A stretch of DNA of 41,271 nt from contig QJWJ01000312.1 in the NCBI GenBank assembly GCA_003235365.1, forward strand, positions 1-41,271. The letters are read 5' to 3'. This document shows positions 8,347-15,337 of the stretch, in pieces. The position numbers were made by a program, and so were the translations under genes. The notes beneath the pieces were generated by a model that did no database searches, was not told the DNA's origin, and saw nothing but the letters and a program-made list of their open reading frames with translations. How positions within the stretch are numbered: position 1 is the stretch's first letter; the number at the start of each line of letters is the position of its first letter. The DNA is from Deltaproteobacteria bacterium (GTDB taxonomy: Bacteria; Myxococcota_A; Polyangia; Polyangiales; Polyangiaceae).

Positions 8347-8490
8347 TGTCCCTGCCTGGAGCATTCGGTGGCGGCTGACAACTGCCGGATGAACACAACC
8401 GAAAACCGAGACGAGTGAACTACCCTGGTGGCGGACGCGTTCAGCACGACTGAACTGAATCGTGGCTCCGACAGACCGCTCGGGAGGAAT

Positions 8491-9672
8491 TCACTGCCCG
8501 CTCCCTCGGCGCGCGTGAGCCACGACGGCCTCGCAAACCTCCCTTACCGCGCCCTGTCCGCCTGCCTTGCCGCAAACCCAATTCGCAGCGCGCTTGGCAT
8601 GCGGCTCGGCGTCGGCAACGGCGACAGCAAAGCCACACGCGTCCATGCAGGCGATGTCGTTGATGTCGTTGCCCACGTAGACGGTGTGCGACAACCTCGC
8701 ACCCTTACTCTGCAGCCAAGCCTGCAATGCGGGCAGCTTGTCGTCGACGCCATGAGCGCACTCAATTCGCAGCTTTTCACAGCGGCGAGCAACCACGGGA
8801 TTGCGCTCCTTGGAGAGCACCAAGCACGGGATCCCCGAATCGCGCAGGCGGGCAATGCCCATCCCATCGCGGCGCGACGCTCGAACCGTTTCGCGTCCCG
8901 TCTCATCGACGTAGACGGTGTCGTCGGTCATCACGCCATCGAAATCGAACACCACCGCATCGACTTGGTCTGGGAGCAGCTCCGAAATCGCGCGCTCGTC
9001 CAACAGCGGTGCCGCGGCACGCGCAAACTCCAAGTCCATCGGGTCGTCGATCTCCATCATACGGCTCACGTCGGTTTCACAACCCACGACCTTGCCGAAG
9101 AAGCGAAAGCGAGACTCCATGAAGCCACGCGTGCGCATCAGATAGAAGGCGCCCGTCTCGACGTAGCGATTGGCCAACTCCTGGCGCCGAGGGCGACGGT
9201 GCTGGTCGTGCCCAACCGCTGTCAACAAGCCGGATGCGTCCATTTGCCATTGGAATCGATGATACTGCGCAACGGACACGACGACGTCTGCCTCGCACTC
9301 TGACAGCCGCCTCAGGGCGTTGTCGAGATCGCTGCCCAAGATGAACGGTGACGTCGCCTGCAAGAACACGATGACATCAGGCAGTTCACCCGCGGCTTTC
9401 CAAACGTCGCAGGCGTGCAACAGAGCCGCTTCCGACGAAGCCGTATCACCGCTGATGTCGTCAGGGCGACGAATGATGCGCGCGCCGACCAGCTCGGCAC
9501 TGGCCGCGATTTCCTCATCGTCGGTGCTGACGAACGTCGCCTCGATGCCGGTGGCAGCCTTCGCAGCGGACACGCAGCGGGCAATCAGCGAACGGCCACC
9601 GACGGGTTGTAGGTTCTTCTTTGGAATGCCCTTGCTTCCACCCCGGGCCGGTACAATCGCGTACGTCTTCAT
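8491..9672 (-). CDS. neuA: CMP-nonulosonate (acylneuraminate) cytidylyltransferase fused to KDO-8-P-phosphatase-like HAD
   Basis: The 393-residue protein has two domains. Residues 1-225 are a NeuA-type CTP:acylneuraminate cytidylyltransferase, with the nucleotide-binding loop 'VPARGGSKGIPKKN' (7-20), 'FVSTDDEEIA', 'LQATSPF' (105-110), 'ETGAFYL' and the metal-binding 'EIDDPMDLEFA'. Residues 238-393 are a HAD phosphatase of the KdsC type: 'FDFDGVMTDD' with Asp243 and Asp245, a motif-II Ser at 287, Lys312, and 'VGNDINDIACM' with Asp336 and Asp339. All catalytic positions are present, so the phosphatase should be active, perhaps on a nonulosonate 9-phosphate. The same domain order is known in animal CMAS. 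The start at 9672 is the first ATG before the motif; GGAG lies about 11 bases upstream. The synthase gene is immediately upstream, across a 193-base gap with a hairpin. Confidence 0.88.
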   Translation of the reverse strand: MKTYAIVPARGGSKGIPKKNLQPVGGRSLIARCVSAAKAATGIEATFVSTDDEEIAASAELVGARIIRRPDDISGDTASSEAALLHACDVWKAAGELPDVIVFLQATSPFILGSDLDNALRRLSECEADVVVSVAQYHRFQWQMDASGLLTAVGHDQHRRPRRQELANRYVETGAFYLMRTRGFMESRFRFFGKVVGCETDVSRMMEIDDPMDLEFARAAAPLLDERAISELLPDQVDAVVFDFDGVMTDDTVYVDETGRETVRASRRDGMGIARLRDSGIPCLVLSKERNPVVARRCEKLRIECAHGVDDKLPALQAWLQSKGARLSHTVYVGNDINDIACMDACGFAVAVADAEPHAKRAANWVCGKAGGQGAVREVCEAVVAHARRGSGQ

Positions 9673-9757
9673 CGCGAACCATTCTCCATCGCCGGCGAGG
9701 TCCAGCGGCACTTCTCACGACGTCCCAGCATTGCATCGACCTGCGAGCAAACCGCAA

Positions 9758-9796
9758 CGTTGCTCACCCCTCCTTCGACGGATAGGGTGAGCAACG
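9758..9796 (-). terminator. Perfect 12-bp stem hairpin between neuB-like and neuA-like genes
   Basis: The arms 9758-9769 (CGTTGCTCACCC) and 9785-9796 (GGGTGAGCAACG) are perfectly complementary with a 15-base loop. It lies 70 bases after the synthase stop on the minus strand and about 85 bases before the next start. There is no T run after the stem, so it may be a partial terminator, an attenuator, or an mRNA end protecting hairpin rather than a classical terminator. Confidence 0.5.
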
Positions 9797-9865
9797 CGGA
9801 GCGGTCCGTATGCGGGCGACCCTCAGCCGTGCTCGATCACCGACCTAGAAGAGTCGGTTCGAAAC

Positions 9866-10753
9866 TCATTCAGCAGCCTGAGGAGTCTTGTACTCGCCCC
9901 ACTTGAGCTTCGCACGCTGCGGAAGTTCGATGTCCAACAGCTCCTTGTTGCGATACGTCAATGCAGACGCAACCGCATGAGCGTTTCGGACGAGCTTCCG
10001 CATTCCGTCGGGCTCCAGGCTCGCAGAGTGGTCGGTGCCCTTCCAGGTGCGATCCAACGTGTAGTGACGCTCGATCCATTGCGCGCCGAGGGTTTGCGCT
10101 GCAACGTCGGCAGCGATCCCCAGGTGATGACCAGAAAAGCCGATGGCCGCGACGCGATTGCCGTAGTCCTCGATGAGTCTGCGGATCTCGAGCAAGCACA
10201 GGTCGTCGAAAGGCACGGGGTAGCCAGACGTGCACGCATACAGAACCAGATCGCTGATGCGACCTCGGTCTTCGAAGAATCGGACCAGTTTCTCGGTCTC
10301 CTGGCGAGTCGTCATTCCGAGCGACGCGTGAATCTGACCCCGGTACTCGTCGCACAGGAAGCCGAGCAACGGATAGTGCTGGTTCGTGCCCGAAGGGATC
10401 TTGATGAACGCCGGATCGAGTGTGGCGATCTCCCGAGCGCTGGTCAGGTCCCAGACGGAGGTCGCGTAACCGACACCCACTTCGTCACAATGGTCCTTGA
10501 GCTCGCGGTGTTGGTCGAGCGTAAACTCGAGGTATTCACGATGCTCCCCGTAGGTTCGGCCGTACGAGTTGCTGGGGTTCGGGTGAGGTGCGTTGTACTG
10601 CTCCGGCGAGAGCAATTCGCGATTGTTTCGCTTCTGGAACTTAACGAAGTCTACTTTGCAGAACTGGGCGGCGATACTGATCAGCTCCTTGGCGATCTGC
10701 ATCTCCCCTTTGTGGTTGCAGCCAATTTCCGCAATGATTTTAGGCGCTTTCAT
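9866..10753 (-). CDS. neuB: NeuB-type nonulosonate synthase without SAF domain
   Basis: The 295-residue protein belongs to the N-acetylneuraminate synthase family (TIM barrel), which condenses phosphoenolpyruvate with an N-acetylated hexosamine (or its 6-phosphate) to a nine-carbon acid. It starts 'KIIAEIGCNHKGEMQIAKELI' after MKAP, continues with 'VDFVKFQKR', 'FTLDQHRELKDHCDEVG', 'FIKIPSG', 'IHASLGM', then 'AIGFSGHHLGI' with the metal-binding His, and 'ERHYTLDRTWKGTDHSASL'. Usual NeuB proteins are about 340 residues with a C-terminal antifreeze-like SAF domain; this one stops near 'KLKWGEYKTPQAAE' and lacks it. The ATG at 10753 follows GGAGTTCTT. The name is by family only: the product could be Neu5Ac, KDN, or a legionaminate- or pseudaminate-like acid. 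Confidence 0.85.
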   Translation of the reverse strand: MKAPKIIAEIGCNHKGEMQIAKELISIAAQFCKVDFVKFQKRNNRELLSPEQYNAPHPNPSNSYGRTYGEHREYLEFTLDQHRELKDHCDEVGVGYATSVWDLTSAREIATLDPAFIKIPSGTNQHYPLLGFLCDEYRGQIHASLGMTTRQETEKLVRFFEDRGRISDLVLYACTSGYPVPFDDLCLLEIRRLIEDYGNRVAAIGFSGHHLGIAADVAAQTLGAQWIERHYTLDRTWKGTDHSASLEPDGMRKLVRNAHAVASALTYRNKELLDIELPQRAKLKWGEYKTPQAAE

Positions 10754-11031
10754 AAGAACTCCAATGACTGGAAAGTAAGTGGGTTGGTCGACTGACGCCT
10801 CGGGGCACCAACCGGCGAACACTCGTCCACACCGTAGCATGACTCGGTGGTGGAGCGACATTCGCCCACCCAAGGAAGCACAGCAACCGCTATCTATTAC
10901 GCTCAGGCTGACACGACGGTGCCCGTGCGATCATCTTTTTCACTCCGGTCTCGTGACCGGCGTTCAGGAAGCGAACGCCAACTGCTGGTCGATACAGTGA
11001 CAGCGTCGATCACTGGTGTTGCACAGCTGCA
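10754..11031 (-). promoter_or_regulatory. Leader of neuB-like gene with three candidate hairpins
   Basis: The 278 bases between the glycosyltransferase stop (11032) and the NeuB-type start contain three short inverted repeats. CAGTGA (10995-11000) pairs with TCACTG (11010-11015); CCGGTC (10945-10950) with GACCGG (10955-10960), loop four bases; and GGTTGGT (10782-10788) with ACCAACC (10807-10813). The first is placed to end the upstream transcript; the last sits in what would be the 5' untranslated region of the synthase gene. The gap suggests that synthase and cytidylyltransferase have their own promoter. No -35/-10 pair was confidently found. Confidence 0.4.
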
Positions 11032-12363
11032 TCAGAAGTCATCATCCCCTGCGCGATCCTTTTGGGCATCCCGAAAGAATGCGATTGGATCCTTGGCCAA
11101 CTTGCGCAGCTTCCTCACCCGAGGGGGAACGACCTTCGGCGCGCGGGCATGGGCGTCCATTCCGCCCTTCGGGGGACGCCAACCGAGGTTCAGTTCCGAC
11201 GTGAGCCACGCGTCGTCAATCGCCCCAGAACGTGTTGAATCGTAGTAGCAGGGTGCCCACGGCAGTTGCGCCTGTGTCTCGGTACGCCGTTGCAGCAACT
11301 GCGCGATGCGCCGACCAATCGCCACCGACTCGGCCTCGGGATCCAACCCGTTCTCTTTCGCCCAATCCGAATTGAGCCGGGGCAGACGGTCGGCGATCAG
11401 GTCTTCGACCGAGCACATGAGGCCGCTCCCCATGAAGAAGTGGTTGCCGAGCGTCTCAGCGATCCCCACGTCGGTCAGCACCGCGCCGCGAACCCCTGCC
11501 GCCATCGCCTCCATGACGGCAGTCGAGCTCACGGCGACGACCAAGTCGACCTCGTCGAGATACTGACTGAACGATCCGTAAGCGAAAAAGAGGTTCGATG
11601 GCATCTCCTGGCCAAATGCCTCCCGGTAGACCGATTCGTAGTGATTGCTCTCGGTGTGGAACGTCGTTTCATCCGGTCGGGTGCGAGGCTTGACCAGCAC
11701 CTTCCTATCAGGATGCACCAATGCGTATTCGCGCAGTCGCGCCATCAGGTAGGTACGATCTCTCGCCCGGTTGGGAACGATGGCCTGCGTCGCGAACAGG
11801 ATCGAGTTGACGGGACGATTCCAATCTCCAAGCGAGGGTGCTCCGCCCTCCAGACGGGCCTGGATCAACGGCGGCCCGGTGTACACGAGCGGTTCCGGCG
11901 ACATGGACAGTTGTTCGAGCGACTGAGCGAACAGGCGCTGGTCAGACCGCGAATTGACACAGATGGCGTCGTAGCCCACGCGCCACATCAACCCTTCGAG
12001 GTGTTTCTCGTAGATCAATCCGTTGTAGCCCGTGACCAACAGCGGTCGGTGCGGCTCCGTCGCCAACTGTTGCTTGAGCTCGAGCGCACGCCGAATCCCG
12101 TACAGCTTGGACCCCGCGAGCATGGCCACGACCACGTCGAACTCTTCGATGCGTTCCTTGAGCAGCTTGTCCAGCGGGAGCCCGAGCATCGGACCGTGTA
12201 CCTCCGCGGCGCTGACTTGGCGCTGAGAAACCTGCTTTTTGCCTGGTATGAGATTGCCGACAACGACGCCCCCGGTAACCCTCGATATGGCCTGCGCGAC
12301 CAACCATGCGGGCTTGAGCTGGCTCTCGGTGTCTGCGATGTACAGTATTCGGGGATTGTCCAC
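11032..12363 (-). CDS. Putative glycosyltransferase (DUF6716-like), paralogue of next gene
   Basis: The 443-residue protein appears to have a GT-B-like fold. It begins 'ILYIADTESQLKPAWLVAQ', which resembles the N terminus of DUF6716 putative glycosyltransferases. The C-terminal half carries 'LVKPRTRPDETTFH', 'AVSSTAVMEAMAAGVRGAV' (the nucleotide-sugar end of GT-B enzymes, in parts) and 'GIAETLGNHFFMGSGLM'. The last 60 residues are basic and may contact a membrane. The GTG start at 12363 has a perfect AGGAGG five bases before it, overlapping the stop of the upstream paralogue. A polysialyl- or other capsule-type transferase is inferred from the neighbouring NeuB and NeuA genes. The family assignment is from memory of pattern and not certain. 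Confidence 0.65.
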   Translation of the reverse strand: MDNPRILYIADTESQLKPAWLVAQAISRVTGGVVVGNLIPGKKQVSQRQVSAAEVHGPMLGLPLDKLLKERIEEFDVVVAMLAGSKLYGIRRALELKQQLATEPHRPLLVTGYNGLIYEKHLEGLMWRVGYDAICVNSRSDQRLFAQSLEQLSMSPEPLVYTGPPLIQARLEGGAPSLGDWNRPVNSILFATQAIVPNRARDRTYLMARLREYALVHPDRKVLVKPRTRPDETTFHTESNHYESVYREAFGQEMPSNLFFAYGSFSQYLDEVDLVVAVSSTAVMEAMAAGVRGAVLTDVGIAETLGNHFFMGSGLMCSVEDLIADRLPRLNSDWAKENGLDPEAESVAIGRRIAQLLQRRTETQAQLPWAPCYYDSTRSGAIDDAWLTSELNLGWRPPKGGMDAHARAPKVVPPRVRKLRKLAKDPIAFFRDAQKDRAGDDDF

Positions 12364-12371
12364 GGGTCCTC

Positions 12372-13595
12372 CTAACGGCCCGAACGCGCGACGTGGCGCG
12401 CCCAGTTGAAGAGCCGAGTTGCGTGATAGGTCGAGTCTGCAAACAAGCGCGCGGCACTGCCGCCGGCCTCACTTCGCGTGCGAGTCGCGAAGGCGAATTC
12501 TCCGAAGCCCGGCAACGGCAACGCGGCACCTCGCGCGCGCTGTTCGTCGAGTCGACGTTCCAACCAAGTGGCGAGGTCATCGAAATGCTCGTCGATTCCA
12601 GCCATGTGGCGCGACGCCCAAGCCTCATCCAGGACGAAGGGCGCTCGCGATTCCAGTGTCGAAAGGCTCGCCAGCAGGCCACTTCCGAGAAAGAAGTGGT
12701 TGCCCAGGTTCTCGTGAATCCCCAAGTCGGTTACCACGCGCGCCGGGATGCCGCGCCAGATCGCTTCGAGTACGGCGGTCGAGCTGACGCTCACGCACAG
12801 CGTGATGTCATGCCAAAGCTCGTCCAACGGCTGGTAGGTGAGCTCGAAATTGGACGGCACGGGTCCGGCGTACTTCAAGAGCGTGGACAGGTGGTAGCGA
12901 GTTCGGTGCAGCGTCATCTCCCCGGGTCGGTGGCGTGGCTTGACGAGCACCTGGGTGTCGGGGTTGCGGCGCGCAAATTCCACGAGCGAACGGAGTAGGT
13001 ACGCCCGCCCCTCACGAGATGCCGGCACGGTCGGTTGACCCACGAACAGCAATTTCGCGGCGGCCGACATTGCGCGCGGCGCTCGACGTTGACCCGGCAG
13101 CAATGCCAGGCCCGCCGTCATGCCGTTGCACTCGACCTGACCGGATGCGGCGTACAGAGCGCGGTACATCTCGTAGTCGTGAGGAGAATTGAGCAAGACC
13201 CGGTCTGCCCCCATGCGCCAGCTCATGCCCTCGTAATGGAACCTGAACACCAGCCCGGGGTACAGTGCGACCAACAACGGTCGGCGGGAAGCCCCGCCCC
13301 ACAATCCGGCGAAGCGCCGGATGAACGTCGCTGTCGGCCGCCCTGCAAGCGAAACGATCACGAGATCGAATTGCTCCAGCTCCGCCCTCGTGACGAGGTC
13401 CGAAAGTGCGCAGAAGGTCGGTGCAACGTGCAGCCCCAAGTCATGCAACTGGGCGTCGCTCAACTGACCAGCCCGAGAACGCAGCACCCGAATCGTCAGC
13501 TCCGCCCCCTGTTCGCCAAACCTTCGCGCAAGGCAGATCCCCGCTTTGAGGAACGAGTCGTAGCTGGCCACGACCAACACTCTGCGGGGAGACAT
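12372..13595 (-). CDS. Putative glycosyltransferase (DUF6716-like), tandem paralogue
   Basis: The 407-residue protein aligns over its whole length with the product of the following gene. Its N terminus is 'VLVVASYDSFLKAGICLARR', and the shared blocks are 'LVKPRHRPGEMTLH', 'SVSSTAVLEAIWRGIPARVV' and 'GIHENLGNHFFLGSGLL'. Identity is clear only in these blocks, so the duplication is old and the two probably use different acceptors or linkages. The ATG at 13595 has GGGGAGG four bases upstream and is preferred over the longer frame from 13718, whose extra 41 residues look non-coding. The stop TAG overlaps the ribosome site of the next gene, so translation of the two is probably coupled. Confidence 0.65.
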   Translation of the reverse strand: MSPRRVLVVASYDSFLKAGICLARRFGEQGAELTIRVLRSRAGQLSDAQLHDLGLHVAPTFCALSDLVTRAELEQFDLVIVSLAGRPTATFIRRFAGLWGGASRRPLLVALYPGLVFRFHYEGMSWRMGADRVLLNSPHDYEMYRALYAASGQVECNGMTAGLALLPGQRRAPRAMSAAAKLLFVGQPTVPASREGRAYLLRSLVEFARRNPDTQVLVKPRHRPGEMTLHRTRYHLSTLLKYAGPVPSNFELTYQPLDELWHDITLCVSVSSTAVLEAIWRGIPARVVTDLGIHENLGNHFFLGSGLLASLSTLESRAPFVLDEAWASRHMAGIDEHFDDLATWLERRLDEQRARGAALPLPGFGEFAFATRTRSEAGGSAARLFADSTYHATRLFNWARHVARSGR

Positions 13596-13742
13596 GCCTC
13601 CCCTTTGCACTCCCGGTGTCAGCGGCGCAAGTGGCTGCCACTTCAGACGTGGGCTGGGTGGCCGCACCGCGGTCACCCAAGGTCGGCAACCGCCACTTGC
13701 AGACTGTCCGTCGCCCAAGAACCCAAACTCGCTGGCGGGAGC

Positions 13743-14363
13743 TCAGCCACCTACGCGCAGCGCCTGACCGTCGATCATACGTGTGATGAGAGATGGTGTC
13801 CGAACACTCACCTCGATGCCTGCATCAGTAAGGTGGCGAATCCCAACGCGCATGTTGGCAATCTGTCGGCCATGTACGTGCAGGTCGAGATCCCAGCCCG
13901 CGCGAGCCTGGTAGAAACGACCTGACGTGAGGCCGTAGGTGAGATCGACGCCATACAGCTCGACGCGCTTTGGCTTGAAAGCGAGCGCGAGTTGGAGCGC
14001 GCCGTAGGCAGCGGTGTAGCCCTCGAAGACACCACAGGTTGGATCCGCCGAAAAGCCGAAACGGCCCAGTCGTGGTACGACCACGCGCTTCTTGAACTTG
14101 ACCGCAAACGTGTCGATGCCGGCGACGTGGTACAAGACAGTGTCCCGAGTTTGTTGTTCGGCCGCCTTGAACAAGTGACGCTTTTCGATGAAGAAGCGCC
14201 AGTCTTGGACCCAACAGATGTGGCACGTGACCCCCGTGTCGCGAAACGCCAGCGGCGCCGAGTTCAGCCCGAGGTACGTACCTGTAAACTCCGAGCTAAT
14301 CCCCTCTGGCGCAGAAGGAGCGTTCCCAATGATGCGAATCACGTCGGTGGTTGTCATGGTCAC
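13743..14363 (-). CDS. Small Rossmann-type protein resembling GT42 sialyltransferases
   Basis: The 206-residue protein begins 'VIRIIGNAPSAPEGI', matching the Gly-Asn-x-Pro-Ser loop at the start of Campylobacter Cst-type (GT42) sialyltransferases. The order of later elements also agrees: an Asn-containing strand 'YLGLNSAPLAF', 'CHICWVQDWRFFIEKRHLF', a helix 'AAYGALQLALAFKPKRVELYG' in parts, then 'GVDLTYG', and a His-containing 'HVHGRQIANMRVGIRHLTDAGIEV'. The CMP-sugar synthetase gene in the same cluster makes a sialyltransferase plausible, but the match is to a fold also shared by DUF115-type proteins. The start is GTG at 14363 in a GTGA overlap with the upstream stop; an ATG two codons on (14357) is an alternative. 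Length is shorter than typical GT42 (about 260-290). Confidence 0.55.
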   Translation of the reverse strand: MTMTTTDVIRIIGNAPSAPEGISSEFTGTYLGLNSAPLAFRDTGVTCHICWVQDWRFFIEKRHLFKAAEQQTRDTVLYHVAGIDTFAVKFKKRVVVPRLGRFGFSADPTCGVFEGYTAAYGALQLALAFKPKRVELYGVDLTYGLTSGRFYQARAGWDLDLHVHGRQIANMRVGIRHLTDAGIEVSVRTPSLITRMIDGQALRVGG

Positions 14364-15334
14364 TTTAGCGCGTACGCCTTCTCGAATAGATCAACCACGC
14401 GCGCGGGCATCAAATACTGCTCGTAGTACTTGCGCGAGTCGGCCTGGATACTTCGGCGGCGAGCCAGATCATCTCTCAACCCGAGTAGCGTTTCCACGAC
14501 GCGGTCGCGATGGCAGCGGATGAAAGGCGGAGGACGGTCAGCCCCAAGCGCTGCCCTGAACGTTTCGAGCGCTAGCTCATCACCGTCGTTCAGCACGACG
14601 TTCCCGGCCAGCAACCCCTCGTAGGACACGAGATGAAACCCGCCGGTCATCAGTTCGTCGATTGTGACGTCGCCGGCACACCTCCGGACTAGCAGAGTGT
14701 TAGGAGCCTCATCCTCGGCGACATACAGGTCGATCCCGGGCACAAACCTGACAGAGTCGACTGCTTCTATGAACTCTGGATCGCTCTTCTTGCTCCAACG
14801 AGCCTGGCTACCCGAACTCGGAGAGAACACTACACCCAGTTGCCCAGCTCGACTCGGACGCGTCTCGATCACTCGTGGGGCGAGCCACATCGCCGACTCG
14901 CGATACACACAGTTGGGCAATGGAACGAAGTCGTCGAAGGTCCTGCAGAAAGCGTGCGCGACGGCGATGCGAACGTCCCATTGGATGTTTGGGACGTCAT
15001 CGGCGACGTACACGGGGCGCTCGAACTGCCCCTGATGCAGATGCCAAACACGCCGCGCCCGGGAGCGGCTGAGTTCTTCGATCAGAATCGTCTCAAAGTA
15101 CTCGGGCAGCCAATTGTGGACATGCACGACACTTGCCTGGCGCACTGCAGCGCGGAATATCGCAACCCACTCGTCACCATGAGTCGGGACCACCACGTCG
15201 GGGGAGAAGATCTGCCGAGAGGGGCCACTATCAGAAAACTGAAAGTAGAGCGCTTCGTGCCCGCACTTCCGTTGTGCGGCGGCCAGCATCCCAGCTGCCC
15301 CGGCAATCGTCGAGTTCGAGAGGTGCAGTCGCAT
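14360..15334 (-). CDS. GT-B glycosyltransferase (GT4-like)
   Basis: The 324-residue protein starts 'MRLHLSNSTIAGAAGMLAAA' with a Gly-rich first loop as in GT4 enzymes, and has 'ASVVHVHNWLPEYFETILIEEL' (in parts) and 'RRVWHLHQGQF' in the acceptor-side domain. The C-terminal part, with 'VSYEGLLAGNVVLNDGDELA', fits the usual donor-binding half ('E..A.G.P.V') and ends in a helix 'YYEQYLMPARVVDLFEKAY' typical of GT4 tails. It follows the upstream gene by three bases and overlaps the downstream gene by four (GTGA), so it is inside one operon. The donor and acceptor are unknown. Confidence 0.7.
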   Translation of the reverse strand: MRLHLSNSTIAGAAGMLAAAQRKCGHEALYFQFSDSGPSRQIFSPDVVVPTHGDEWVAIFRAAVRQASVVHVHNWLPEYFETILIEELSRSRARRVWHLHQGQFERPVYVADDVPNIQWDVRIAVAHAFCRTFDDFVPLPNCVYRESAMWLAPRVIETRPSRAGQLGVVFSPSSGSQARWSKKSDPEFIEAVDSVRFVPGIDLYVAEDEAPNTLLVRRCAGDVTIDELMTGGFHLVSYEGLLAGNVVLNDGDELALETFRAALGADRPPPFIRCHRDRVVETLLGLRDDLARRRSIQADSRKYYEQYLMPARVVDLFEKAYALK

Positions 15335-15337
15335 GTC

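Noticed and set aside
11266..12375. Plus-strand open frame of 369 codons within the glycosyltransferase genes
   Set aside because: Shadow of the minus-strand gene with an Arg/His-rich, domain-free translation.
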